Below are positions 8,109 to 17,411 of a stretch of DNA of 64,000 bases, in pieces (position 1 is the first letter of the stretch; each line of letters opens with the position of its first letter). This DNA comes from Bog-756 sp963835465 (GTDB taxonomy: Bacteria; Actinomycetota; Acidimicrobiia; Acidimicrobiales; RAAP-2): assembly GCA_963835465.1 (NCBI GenBank), contig CAWIFR010000002.1:496001-560000 (forward strand), given 5' to 3'. The notes beneath the pieces are model-generated. The model was not told the origin of the DNA. It did not search any database and worked only from the letters and a program-made list of their open reading frames with translations. A program made the translations under genes and the position numbers.

Positions 8109-9601
8109 TCGACAAGACCATCGACAAGTCGCTGCGGTGGGTGGACGACCGCCTGGGCGTCGCCAAGGGCGGGCGCACGTTCCTCGACAAGATCTTCCCC
8201 GACCACTGGTCGTTCATGCTTGGGGAGATCGCCCTCTACTCCTTCGTGGTGCTGTTGGCCACCGGCGTCTTCCTCTCGCTGTACTACATACCCTCGGCCC
8301 ACGAGATCGTCTACCACGGCTCCTACGTTCCCCTCCGGGGGCAGCGGGTCTCGGAGGCCTACTCCACGTCGGTAGGGCTGTCCTTCGACGTGCGCTCCGG
8401 CCTGCTGATGCGTCAGGCCCACCACTGGGCCGCCGACATCTTCCTCGGCTCCATCGCCGTGCACATGGCCCGGGTGTTCTTCACCGGCGCCTTCCGTAAG
8501 CCGCGCGAGTTCAACTGGATCGTGGGCGTGACCATGCTCATCCTGGGCATCGTGAACGGCTTCCTCGGCTACTCACTCCCTGACGACCTGGTCTCGGGGA
8601 CCGGCATCAGGATCGCCTACTCCATCATCGAGTCCATCCCCCTGGTCGGGAGCTATCTGGCCTTCTTCGTCTTCGGCGGCAACTATCCGGGCAACGGGGT
8701 GATCCTCGAGCGGTTCTACATCCTCCACGTCCTGATCGTGCCCTTGGTGCTCATCGGGCTGCTGGCCGCCCACCTGGGCCTCCTGGTCAAACAGAAGCAC
8801 ACCCAGTTCCCCGGCAAGGGGAAGACCGAGCACAACGTGGTCGGCTCACCGATGTTCCCCACCTTCATGGCCAAGACCACCGGGTTCCTCTTCATGAGCA
8901 CCGCGGTGATCTTCCTGCTCGGTGGCTTTGCCCAGATCAACCCGATCTGGCAGTTCGGCCAGTACGAGCCGTACCAGATCTCCTACGCCGTGCAGCCGGA
9001 CTGGTACATGGGCTGGCTCGACGGCGCCCTCCGGATCATGCCGAGCTGGGAGTGGGTGGGCTGGGGCCACACCATCCCGCTGGAGGTCTTCCTGCCCGCA
9101 GTGATCTTCCCCGGGCTCATCTTCAACATTCTGCTCATCTGGCCCTTCATCGAGTCGAGGCACACCAAGGACTTGGCGTATCACAACCTGCTCGACCGCC
9201 CCCGCGACCGTCCCAAGCGCACCGGAGCCGGTGCGGCGATGCTCACCCTGCTGGGCATGGTCTTCTTCGCCTCGTCGACCGACGTCCTGGCCAACTTCTT
9301 CCAGATCCCTCTCAACTGGGTGCTGTGGTTCTTCCGCTTCGCCGTGGTCATCGCGCCGATCATCGCCTACTTCCTGGCGTACAAGATCTGCAACGAGATG
9401 CGGGCGGCCGAAGGCATCGGCAAGCGGAAGCGGGCGCTGGTGGTGTCCCGGTCCGCCACGGGCGAGTACACGACGGTGGAGTCCGAACCACGGCCTGGTG
9501 ATGGAGCCGAGGAGCTCGACGCCGTACCGGTCCCCACGTTCATCGACCTGACCGACCCGACCCTGGCCACCGGCGAAGGTGTCCGCCGGGTCATGCGCTG
9601 A
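8105..9601 (+). CDS. qcrB: Cytochrome b subunit of the bc1 complex
   Basis: Haem b-carrying membrane subunit that oxidises menaquinol. The 498-residue product has at least eight helices, His-containing segments such as MRQAHHWAADIF and VHMARVFFTGAF, the GYSLPDDLVSGTG loop and the Qo-site-related region YAVQPDWYMGWLDGALRI. The C-terminal hydrophilic tail beyond the last helix is an actinobacterial trait. It is the last gene of ctaE-qcrCAB; the start overlaps qcrA (ATGA). In mycobacteria this is the target of Q203-type inhibitors. Confidence 0.96.
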   Translation: MIDKTIDKSLRWVDDRLGVAKGGRTFLDKIFPDHWSFMLGEIALYSFVVLLATGVFLSLYYIPSAHEIVYHGSYVPLRGQRVSEAYSTSVGLSFDVRSGLLMRQAHHWAADIFLGSIAVHMARVFFTGAFRKPREFNWIVGVTMLILGIVNGFLGYSLPDDLVSGTGIRIAYSIIESIPLVGSYLAFFVFGGNYPGNGVILERFYILHVLIVPLVLIGLLAAHLGLLVKQKHTQFPGKGKTEHNVVGSPMFPTFMAKTTGFLFMSTAVIFLLGGFAQINPIWQFGQYEPYQISYAVQPDWYMGWLDGALRIMPSWEWVGWGHTIPLEVFLPAVIFPGLIFNILLIWPFIESRHTKDLAYHNLLDRPRDRPKRTGAGAAMLTLLGMVFFASSTDVLANFFQIPLNWVLWFFRFAVVIAPIIAYFLAYKICNEMRAAEGIGKRKRALVVSRSATGEYTTVESEPRPGDGAEELDAVPVPTFIDLTDPTLATGEGVRRVMR

Positions 9602-9710
9602 CCCAGCGGACCTCACCTCCCAGGGTCGCCCGCGGCCCTCGGCGCACGTGCACCGTGGCCGGGGGCGGACAGCCCTCCTCGGTGGCGATCGGCGCTCCTA
9701 GGATTGCCTG

Positions 9711-11144
9711 ATGCCCAGTGAACTGCGGACACCCGATGCCCTGGGCTACGTGCAGGCCCGCTGGCCGGCCGACGTCCTCCCACTGCTGGAGGCCTTCGCC
9801 CGCATCCCCAGCCTGTCACCGGCCTACGACCCGGATTGGGAGGAGCACGGCCATCTCGACCGGGCGGCCGAGCTGCTGGCCGGATGGGCCCGGGACCGGT
9901 CGCTCCCCGGTGCCACAGTCGAGGTGGTCCGCCTTGCCGGATTGACCCCCACGGTGGTGGTGGAGGTTCCCGCCAGCCATCCCGGGGCCACCGGCACGGT
10001 CCTCCTCTACGGCCACTACGACAAGCAGCCCCCCTTCGACGGGTGGACGGCCGGACGGGCCCCCTTCGACCCGGTGGTGGAAGGGGAGTGGCTCTACGCC
10101 CGGGGTGTGGCCGACGACGGCTATGCCCTCCCCACCGCCCTCCTGGCCCTCGAGGCCATCCGGTCCGGGGGCGGCCACCACGCACGCTGCGTGGTGGTGG
10201 CGGAGGGCTCCGAGGAGAGTGGCAGCCCCCACCTGCGGACCGTCCTGGCCCATCTTTCCGATCGGATCGGCACCCCCGACCTGGTTCTGGCCCTCGACTC
10301 GGGCTGCGCCACCTACGAGCGCCTGTGGGTGACGACGTCGCTGCGGGGGGCGCTGGTCGGCACCCTTACCGTCCGGGTGCTGGACCACGGGGTCCACAGC
10401 GGCTCGGCCGGGGCGGTGGTCCCCTCCTCGTTCCGCATCCTGCGGCTGCTGCTCGACCGGATCGAGGACCCGGCCAGCGGCGACCTCCGCCTACCCGAGC
10501 TCCAGGTCGACCCGCCTGCCGGCGCGGCCGCGGCGGCCGCCGCTCTGGCCGACGCCCTCAGCTCCTCGGGCGCCAGCGGCCCTCCCTTCCCCGTCGTGGG
10601 TGAGTTGGCCCTCCAGGGGGCCGACGCTGCCGAACGGGCCCTGCGGGAGGCCTGGCGGGCCTCGGTGGCCGTGGTGGGCGCCGACGGGCTTCCCCCGACG
10701 GCCGGCGCCGGGGCGGTCCTGCGTCCCTTCACCGCGGTGAAGCTGGTCGTCCGGCTGCCTCCGACGGCTGACCCCGAAAGGGCCGCAGCGGCGGTGGCCC
10801 GGGCCCTGACCGACGACCCCCCGTACGGGGCCTCGGTGAGCTGGGAGGCCGAGCCCCCCGCGGGGGGATGGGCGGCGCCGCCCCCGGCACCGTGGTTGGC
10901 GGCCGCGCTGGATCGCGCCTCGACGGCGTGCTTCGGCCCTCCCTACGGCCAGCTGGGCGAGGGGGGGACCATCCCGTTCATGGGCTGGCTGGCCGAGCGG
11001 TTCCCCGAGGCCCACCTGCTGGCGCTCGGGGTGCTGGGGCCGGGCTCCAACGCCCACGGTCCCGACGAGGGGCTGCACCTGCCCACGGCCGAGCGGGTCG
11101 GTGCCTCGTTGGCCGTCCTGCTCGACGCCCACGCCGTTCGGTAA
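9711..11144 (+). CDS. M20 family metallopeptidase (dipeptidase/deacylase-like)
   Basis: Zinc-dependent hydrolase of the M20/M28 superfamily, probably a cytosolic dipeptidase or amide hydrolase. The 477-residue product has the first metal-site box VLLYGHYDKQP with the Asp of ARGVADDGYALP, then the catalytic-base/metal segment VVVAEGSEESGSPHL, the lid domain with DHGVHSGSAG, and the C-terminal metal His in GVLGPGSNAHGPDE. The length and the GxxLPF-like GEGGTIPFMGWL segment fit the M20A/CNDP-type branch. It stands alone after qcrB and converges with the large membrane protein gene. The substrate cannot be named from sequence. Confidence 0.88.
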   Translation: MPSELRTPDALGYVQARWPADVLPLLEAFARIPSLSPAYDPDWEEHGHLDRAAELLAGWARDRSLPGATVEVVRLAGLTPTVVVEVPASHPGATGTVLLYGHYDKQPPFDGWTAGRAPFDPVVEGEWLYARGVADDGYALPTALLALEAIRSGGGHHARCVVVAEGSEESGSPHLRTVLAHLSDRIGTPDLVLALDSGCATYERLWVTTSLRGALVGTLTVRVLDHGVHSGSAGAVVPSSFRILRLLLDRIEDPASGDLRLPELQVDPPAGAAAAAAALADALSSSGASGPPFPVVGELALQGADAAERALREAWRASVAVVGADGLPPTAGAGAVLRPFTAVKLVVRLPPTADPERAAAAVARALTDDPPYGASVSWEAEPPAGGWAAPPPAPWLAAALDRASTACFGPPYGQLGEGGTIPFMGWLAERFPEAHLLALGVLGPGSNAHGPDEGLHLPTAERVGASLAVLLDAHAVR

Positions 11145-11179
11145 CCCGTCGCCGGAGGGGCTCGCCGCAGCGCGACCGC

Positions 11180-13120
11180 CTAGCCGGGGACCACGAACGA
11201 GGGGAGCCGGTCGGCGGGGAAGGCGACGACCGAGCACAGGCAGACATGTCGGACCACCACCCGGTTGAGGGAGGACAGCCGGTGCAGGTCGGCCGCCGAC
11301 ACCCCGGGAAGGCCGTCCAGGGCAGCGGCTGCGTAGGGGCTGAACAGATCGCCCACATCGTTGGCGTGCCCGGCCGCAGTGAGCTCGTCGGACAGCTTCC
11401 GCTGCAGGCTGACCAGCTCGGCCTGCTGGGCCGGGGGCAGGGGGTGGGAGACGGCCAGCACCCGGGCCCCGGGCACCCGGGAGATGAGGCTGTAGAGCTC
11501 ACTCTCCTCGGTCACCAGCCAGATGGTCCGGACCCGGGACGGGGTGGCGGTGCGGGTGTCGCCGAACTGGAAGCCCACTCCCGGGTCGACGAAGACCGGC
11601 TCGCCCCGGCGGGCCAGTGCGTCGATCAACGCGGCGTGGAGTCCTCCGAGCGGTGACCCGTAGTACCGGACCAGCACCTTCCCACGGGGCTGGCCCTCGT
11701 GCTCCAGTTGCTGGATGATCGACGCGGCAACGGGCTCCATGGGAGCCGTCGGCCCGTCGGCGGCCGCCACCGTCCGGGTGAAGCTGACGGAGGCCACCGT
11801 CATGGTGGCGACCAGCACGCAGCACAGCACCACGGCCGTCTGTCCCCAGGCCTCCCGGGCCGTTTCGGCCAGCACGACCAGACACAAGATGACCGTGGCC
11901 GCGGCCAGGGGGATCCGCCAGTAGAAGAGATAAGGGTAAGGGGGGCCGGTCAGCAGCACCAGCGCCACCGCCCCCCCGGTCACCGCCACGGCCAACAACT
12001 CGGCCATCGCCACGAGCTCGGGTCGGCGTCGCCATCGGGCCAGCCCCCAGCTGGCGGCGATGAGGACGACCGGGACCACGAGATAGGCCAACGACGCCGG
12101 GTGGGTGACGGCCGAGAAGTCATCCAGGGGGTCGGGTCCACCCAGCCAGGGGGGCCGCCAGCGGAACTCGGCGGCCAGGTAGCCGAGGGCGCGATGGACG
12201 CCGAGGTAGGGCAGGTGCGGCGTACCGTCGAGGCCCAGGTAGGACCGGACCAGGCGCACCGCGTTGCCCGGGGGGTGGGCAACGGTGTCGACCACCAGGG
12301 GGACGAACCACAGGACGGCCAGGACCGTGAGGGGGGGCCACCACAGCGACCAGCGCCCCATCCTGCGGCCGGCCCCGCGCTCGGCCATCAGCAGCCGGAC
12401 CACAGCCCACACGGAGACGGCCAGGACGGGAAGGGCGTAGCCCACGTGGGTCTGGACGAGGAACGATCCGACGAAGGCCATGCCCACCAGCCGCTTGCCC
12501 TCGCCGCTACCGACCAGCCACGCCTGCAGGAGCAGCAGGGTGAAGAACGGGAACACGACGTTGGGGTTCCACAGCTCGAGGAAGATCTGCGGCCCGGTGG
12601 CCCAGTAGGAGAGGGTGACGACCGTGAGCCAGGGGATCATCCACCGGAGCCCCCCCGACTTCCACGACAGGCGGGCGGTCCAGGCCACGGCCGCGCCCTG
12701 GAGGAGGATGTTGCCGACCAAGGAGGCCCATGCCGGCTGCCCGGCCGCCCCGGAGAACAGGGCCAAGAGGTAGTACATGGCGGGTCCCGGGTGGTTCCAC
12801 CCGAACCGGCTCCACGGCCCGGTCAGCGGAGTGGACGACGAAAAGGACCAGACGTCCCGGATCCTGAGGTCGATGGTGGCCGGGTCGCCGACGGGGACGT
12901 AGGCCCGGCCCCACCGCTGGATGAGCACGGCGATGATCGGAGCCAGTGCCACCAGGGTGATGGCCAGCGCCGCGGCCACCGGCAGCCAGGCGGGCCACTG
13001 ATCGCCCCGGGGGCGCCGCGGGCGGCGCTCGGTCGATTCGGGTTCGGTGGCCGGAGCCTGGTCGACGATCGACACGGAATCAGCTGGGGGAGAACCGGGA
13101 CCGCGGACCACGTGCCCCAT
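11180..13120 (-). CDS. Large polytopic membrane protein, GT-C glycosyltransferase-like
   Basis: A 646-residue integral membrane protein with about ten to twelve hydrophobic helices between residues 45 and 460 and a C-terminal extracytoplasmic domain of roughly 190 residues. The first loop has acidic residues in VGDPATIDLRIRDV and then SRFGWNHPGPAMYYLLALF. This layout (acidic first loop, then a GWNHPGP-type motif) resembles GT-C sugar transferases that use polyprenyl-phosphate sugars, and similar proteins are common in Actinobacteria. The N-terminal 40 residues are polar and Arg-rich. No glycosylation genes are nearby, so the role is inferred from architecture only. Confidence 0.6.
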   Translation of the reverse strand: MGHVVRGPGSPPADSVSIVDQAPATEPESTERRPRRPRGDQWPAWLPVAAALAITLVALAPIIAVLIQRWGRAYVPVGDPATIDLRIRDVWSFSSSTPLTGPWSRFGWNHPGPAMYYLLALFSGAAGQPAWASLVGNILLQGAAVAWTARLSWKSGGLRWMIPWLTVVTLSYWATGPQIFLELWNPNVVFPFFTLLLLQAWLVGSGEGKRLVGMAFVGSFLVQTHVGYALPVLAVSVWAVVRLLMAERGAGRRMGRWSLWWPPLTVLAVLWFVPLVVDTVAHPPGNAVRLVRSYLGLDGTPHLPYLGVHRALGYLAAEFRWRPPWLGGPDPLDDFSAVTHPASLAYLVVPVVLIAASWGLARWRRRPELVAMAELLAVAVTGGAVALVLLTGPPYPYLFYWRIPLAAATVILCLVVLAETAREAWGQTAVVLCCVLVATMTVASVSFTRTVAAADGPTAPMEPVAASIIQQLEHEGQPRGKVLVRYYGSPLGGLHAALIDALARRGEPVFVDPGVGFQFGDTRTATPSRVRTIWLVTEESELYSLISRVPGARVLAVSHPLPPAQQAELVSLQRKLSDELTAAGHANDVGDLFSPYAAAALDGLPGVSAADLHRLSSLNRVVVRHVCLCSVVAFPADRLPSFVVPG

Positions 13121-13265
13121 TGCTCAGGGGCAGACTGTAGGGGAGGGCGGTAGCAGGGTCAATGCGGCGGCCGATTGGCGTGGCGCCCCGGGGTGGTGTC
13201 AGATTTCAGCGTTCCAGCCGGAGCACGTCGACCGGGGCAGCCCGAACAGCGAGGAGCACCGATTC

Positions 13266-14109
13266 ATGCCAGGCGTCTACCTAGTGACCGACAGCTCGAG
13301 CGACCTGGTCGATGACGAGATCGAGCCGTTCGAGGTCGAGATCGTCCCCCTCAGCATCCGCTTCGGGGACGAGGAGTTCGTCGACCGCAGAGATCTGAGT
13401 GTGGAGGAGTTCTACCGGCGGATGGCCACCAGCGACGAGCTTCCCCAGACGGCCTGTCCTTCACCAGGTGCGTTCGAGGCCGCCTTCCGGCGGGCCGAGG
13501 CGGCCGGGGCTGACGCGGTGGTCTGCGTCACCATCTCGGCCCAACTCTCCAACACGGCCCAGTCGGCCGCCACCGCGGCGGCCGGCTTCGACGGGCGGTT
13601 GCCGGTGCACGTCGTCGACAGCAAGTCGGTGTCGAGCGGGCTGGGGACCATGGTGCTGGAGGCGGCCCGACCGCGCCCGGGAGGGTGCCGACGTCGACGC
13701 CGTGCTCGACCGGGTGCACTGGCTGGTCGAGAGGACGCACGTCCTGGCCGCCCTCAACACACTGGAGAACCTGAAGAAGGGCGGACGCATCGGCGGGGCC
13801 AAGGCCCTGGTGGCATCCATGCTGTCCATCAAACCCCTGATCGATGTCAGCGGGGGCGAAGTCCAAGAGGCCGGCCGGGCCCGGACCCGGACCAAGGTGC
13901 TCCAGCTGCTGGCCGAGCGCCTGCTCGGCGCAGGCGACATCGACCACGTCGCCGTGATGCATGGCGAGGCCTCCGATCTGGACCAGTTCCTCGGCCTGAT
14001 CGCCTCACGCTTTCCTCGCGCCGCCGTCCGCGTCGGTGAACTCGGCGCCGTCATCGGCTCCCATGGCGGCAGTCAGGTCATCGGAGTGAGCTGGACCGAG
14101 GAAGGGTAG
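13266..14109 (+). pseudogene. DegV family fatty-acid-binding protein, frameshifted
   Basis: DegV proteins bind fatty acids and, as FakB, deliver them to a fatty-acid kinase. The N-terminal frame starts at ATG 13266 (GAGGAG nine bases upstream) with VYLVTDSSSDL and continues to MVLEAAR at about 13670. The rest (ADVDAVLDRVHWLVERTHVL, NTLENLKKGGRIGG, IKPLIDVSGGEV, ending SHGGSQVIGVSWTEEG) is in the next frame to 14109. Removing one C at about 13671 joins the two as AARRAREGAD, giving about 280 residues, the normal family length. All other conserved segments are present, so this is either a sequence error or a very recent lesion. Confidence 0.85.
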
Positions 14110-14166
14110 CCCCGCCCGGGTTCCCGATCGGCTGCCAGATCCCGGCCGCGGGCCCGGCTCGTCCGG

Positions 14167-14559
14167 TCAGACAGTCCCGCCTCGGCGGCTCTCCATGGTG
14201 CCGCCGATGGCCGCCGACAGGATCAGTGCGCCCCCGATCGGGGCCAGCCAGAGACCGAACACGAAGGTCAGCACCGTGAACATGGCCCCCATGCCCAGGA
14301 CGAACGGCCAGATGCTCGAGCCGGGGAACGACTCGATGGTTCCGGATCCCTCGGGTATCTCGGCCTCGGGGTCGTCATCGGGCTGCGGCTTCATCTTGTA
14401 GGACCACCACAGGTAGTACGAGCCTGGGAGGATACCCAGCAGCATCGATCCCATGAGCATCAGGAAACCGGCGTTCTCATAGCTGAAGACCCAGTAGATG
14501 ATGCCGATGACGCCGAAGAACACGCCGATGCCGGCGAGGAACCATCCGTCGACTCTCAT
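14167..14559 (-). CDS. ctaF: Cytochrome c oxidase subunit IV, actinobacterial type
   Basis: Small membrane subunit of aa3 oxidase specific to Actinobacteria. The 130-residue product begins MRVDGWFLAGIGVFFGVIG and has four predicted helices (two at about 7-30 and 33-53, two at about 85-104 and 106-125) separated by an acidic loop (DDDPEAEIPEG). Its ATG overlaps the ctaD stop by four bases (ATGA). The frame is open far upstream, but that is the shadow of ctaD. It converges with the DegV gene. Confidence 0.93.
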   Translation of the reverse strand: MRVDGWFLAGIGVFFGVIGIIYWVFSYENAGFLMLMGSMLLGILPGSYYLWWSYKMKPQPDDDPEAEIPEGSGTIESFPGSSIWPFVLGMGAMFTVLTFVFGLWLAPIGGALILSAAIGGTMESRRGGTV

Positions 14560-16313
14560 GAGCTGGCTCCCACGGGTTCGGTCTCCTTGTCTGGGAGCGG
14601 ATTGGGCCCGGGCTGATGGTGCTTGCGGTGCTCGGGGTGGTTGGCGTCCCAGGTGGGCCGCTCCGACCGGATGGGGGGAAGGTGGGTGTAGTTGTGATGC
14701 GGCGGTGGCGAGGAGGTGAACCACTCGAGGGCGTGCCCGTCCCAGGGGTTGTCGCCCGCCGGGATCGGCTTGCGCCACGAGACCCACAGGTTCACCAGGA
14801 AGAACAGGAAGGAGGCGCCGATGATGAACGCCCCCACCGTCGAGATCACGTTCAGAGTGGTCCACCCGTTGGACGGGAGGTAGTCGGCCACCCGTCGGGG
14901 CATCCCGTACAGGCCCACCAGGTACTGGGGCAGGAAGGTGATCCAGAACCCGACGAACAGGACCCAGAAGTGGAGCTTGCCCAGGCGGTCGTTGAGCATC
15001 CGCCCGAACATCTTGGGATACCAGAAGTAGAACCCGGCGAAGCCGGCGAACACGGTCGTGCCGATGAGCACCTGGTGGAAGTGGGCCACCACGAAGTAGG
15101 TGTCGTGGGTCATGAAGTCCACGGGCGGTGAGGCCAGGAGTACCCCGGTCACGCCGCCCATCAGGAAGGCGAACAGGAAGCCGATGGAGAAGAGCATCGG
15201 GGACTGGAAGCTCAGTTGCCCTCCCCACATGGTGCCGATCCAGTTGAAGAACTTGATGCCGGTGGGCACGGCGATCAGATAGGAGAGGAGGGAGAAGAAG
15301 GGTAGCAGCACCACGCCGGTGGTGAACATGTGGTGAGCCCACACCCCGGTGGACAGGGCGGCGATGGACATGGTGGCGAAGACCATGCCCTTGTAGCCGA
15401 ACAGTGGCTTGCGGGAGAACACCGGGAAGATGTCGGTGACCATGCCGAAGTAGGGCAAGGCCAGGATGTACACCTCCGGGTGACCGAAGAACCAGAAGAG
15501 ATGTTGCCAGAGCACGGGCACCCCGCCACCCTGGACGCTGAAGATGTGGGTGCCGAAGTGCCGGTCGCAGAAGAGCATCACCACCGCCCCGAACAGCACG
15601 GGGAAGGCGATGAGGATGAGGATGCCGGTGACCAGCATGTTCCACGAGAAGATCGGCACCCGGAACATGGTCATGCCCGGTGCCCGGAGGTAGAAGATGG
15701 TGGCGGCCAGGTTGACCCCGGTGAAGATGGCGGAGAAACCGGTGAGGGCGAGGGCCATCAGCCACAGGTCGGCACCGGCCCCGGGGGAGTTGATCGAGTT
15801 GGACAGCGGCGCGTAGGCCACCCACCCGTAGCTGGCGGCCCCGCCGGCCACCAGGAAGCTGGACAGCATGACGACGGAGCCGCTCAGGTAGAGCCAGTAG
15901 GACAGGGCGTTGAGGCGCGGGAAGGCCATGTCGGGCGCCCCCACCTGGAGCGGGACGATGTAGTTGGCCAGGCCACCGAAGGCGAAGGGCCCGGCGAACA
16001 GGTAGAGCATCAGGCTCCCGTGCATGGTGAACAGCTCGTTGTAGGTCTGGAACGAGAGCAGCGAGGAGGTGGGGTTGGCCAGTTGGGCGCGAATGAACAG
16101 AGCCATGATCCCGGCGATGAAGAACAGCACCAGTGAGGTGATCATGTAGCTCTTGCCGATCACCTTGTGGTCGGTGGAGGTCAGCCAGTTCAGGAGGCCG
16201 GTGGGTCCCTGGTGGTGCTCGTGGTCCCCGTGCTGGAGGCCCGGGTCGTGCCCGTCGGGTCCGCCGGGCTCCTCGGGGGAGATCAGGTCAGGAGGCTCGA
16301 TCGTGGTGGTCAT
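14556..16313 (-). CDS. ctaD: Cytochrome c oxidase subunit I
   Basis: Catalytic subunit of the haem-copper oxidase, with haem a, haem a3 and CuB. The 585-residue, twelve-helix product has the CuB/cross-link segment WFFGHPEVYILALPYFG, the His-His pair in WAHHMFTTG, and the haem ligands in THDTYFVVAHFHQVLIG. The GHPEVYI motif with Tyr marks an A-type proton-pumping oxidase. It overlaps ctaC by ATGA upstream and ctaF by ATGA downstream, so the three genes are one transcript. Confidence 0.97.
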   Translation of the reverse strand: MTTTIEPPDLISPEEPGGPDGHDPGLQHGDHEHHQGPTGLLNWLTSTDHKVIGKSYMITSLVLFFIAGIMALFIRAQLANPTSSLLSFQTYNELFTMHGSLMLYLFAGPFAFGGLANYIVPLQVGAPDMAFPRLNALSYWLYLSGSVVMLSSFLVAGGAASYGWVAYAPLSNSINSPGAGADLWLMALALTGFSAIFTGVNLAATIFYLRAPGMTMFRVPIFSWNMLVTGILILIAFPVLFGAVVMLFCDRHFGTHIFSVQGGGVPVLWQHLFWFFGHPEVYILALPYFGMVTDIFPVFSRKPLFGYKGMVFATMSIAALSTGVWAHHMFTTGVVLLPFFSLLSYLIAVPTGIKFFNWIGTMWGGQLSFQSPMLFSIGFLFAFLMGGVTGVLLASPPVDFMTHDTYFVVAHFHQVLIGTTVFAGFAGFYFWYPKMFGRMLNDRLGKLHFWVLFVGFWITFLPQYLVGLYGMPRRVADYLPSNGWTTLNVISTVGAFIIGASFLFFLVNLWVSWRKPIPAGDNPWDGHALEWFTSSPPPHHNYTHLPPIRSERPTWDANHPEHRKHHQPGPNPLPDKETEPVGASS

Positions 16314-17320
16314 GCGGATCCTTTGGCCGAGGAGGGCGAGGGAAGTGCATCAGAGGGATAGAGGGTGGTGTCGGGGGGTGGGATGTTGGACGCCGATGAG
16401 CCACCCCGCTGCAGGGTGTGGCCGGCCCTCACCTGGGCGCTGGCCCACAGGTGGAAGGCCACCGGACTCACTGCCCGGACGCTGAACAGCATCTCGGAGT
16501 GGTAGAGCCCGCAGATCTGTGTGCACTGGCCGTTGTAGGTGCCGGCGTGGAGCACGTTGAAGTCGAAGAAGTTGGTCACCCCGGGCAGGGCGTACCGGCT
16601 GAAGTTGAAGTCCCGTAGGTAGAAGCCGTGGATGACGTCATCCGATACCAGGGTGATCTGCACGGTCTGGCCCACCGGAACCACCATCTGCGGGCCGTGG
16701 TTGTTGGGTCCGTTGGTGGTCTCGCCGGCGACGCCGACGTTGAGCCCGGGGTAGTCGAACCGCCAGCCCCACTGGAAGGCCGTGACCCGGATCTGCACCA
16801 CTGGGGTGCCCGTCGAGGTGAAGGTGGCTCCGGGCGTGACCGTGGCGTCGACGTTGTTCTCCGTCAGCACCGTGAACAAGAACAGTCCCGCCACGATGAG
16901 GATCGGCACCACGGTGTAGATGATCTCGATGGGGATGTTCTCGTGGAACTGGCTGGGCATCTCCTCCGAACGCTTCCGGTAGCGCAGGACGGTGTAGAGG
17001 ATGAGGAGGAAGACGAGGCCGCCGACGATGATGCCGGTGGTCATCATCCCCGAGTAGAGCTTGAAGGTGTCCTGGCCCTGCTTGGTGGCGCCCCGGCTGG
17101 CCCCGTAGGACGGGTAGAAATCGCAGCCCCCGAGGACGAGGGGAGCCCCGATGGCCAGGCCAGCGGCCCAGCGGCCCCAGTGCCGCCGTGGGGCGGGAGC
17201 GGGGGCCACTTCGGTGCCTGGATGGCCAACTCCCGCTCCGGGAAGTGGGAGTTGGCTTCGACGGGCGGGGCGTAGGAACCGGGTTGTGAATGCGTTCACG
17301 GCGATGACACTAGTGGGCAC
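16310..17320 (-). CDS. ctaC: Cytochrome c oxidase subunit II (CuA subunit)
   Basis: CuA-bearing subunit that accepts electrons from QcrC. The product has a lipobox-like LVLGGC (Cys 66), two helices (about 88-112 and 132-152), and a C-terminal cupredoxin domain whose CuA ligands are in DVIHGFYL and CTQICGLYHSEM. Actinobacterial CtaC is often a lipoprotein, consistent with the Cys. The GTG at 17320 leaves an unusually long region before the signal peptide; the in-frame GTG at 17209 would give a normal 29-residue signal, and neither has a good Shine-Dalgarno. First gene of ctaC-ctaD-ctaF. Confidence 0.95.
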   Translation of the reverse strand: MPTSVIAVNAFTTRFLRPARRSQLPLPGAGVGHPGTEVAPAPAPRRHWGRWAAGLAIGAPLVLGGCDFYPSYGASRGATKQGQDTFKLYSGMMTTGIIVGGLVFLLILYTVLRYRKRSEEMPSQFHENIPIEIIYTVVPILIVAGLFLFTVLTENNVDATVTPGATFTSTGTPVVQIRVTAFQWGWRFDYPGLNVGVAGETTNGPNNHGPQMVVPVGQTVQITLVSDDVIHGFYLRDFNFSRYALPGVTNFFDFNVLHAGTYNGQCTQICGLYHSEMLFSVRAVSPVAFHLWASAQVRAGHTLQRGGSSASNIPPPDTTLYPSDALPSPSSAKGSA

Positions 17321-17411
17321 GGCGCCAGAAGTAGAAGTTCAGACCTGACTTGTTTTCGCCTGAGCGAACTCCCTGTTCAGAAGAGTGCCCACGGCCGCCG
17401 GATGGGGGGCT

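Noticed and set aside
11699..13153. 484-codon plus-strand open frame opposite the membrane protein gene
   Set aside because: The opposite strand encodes clear transmembrane segments; this frame is polar and repetitive.
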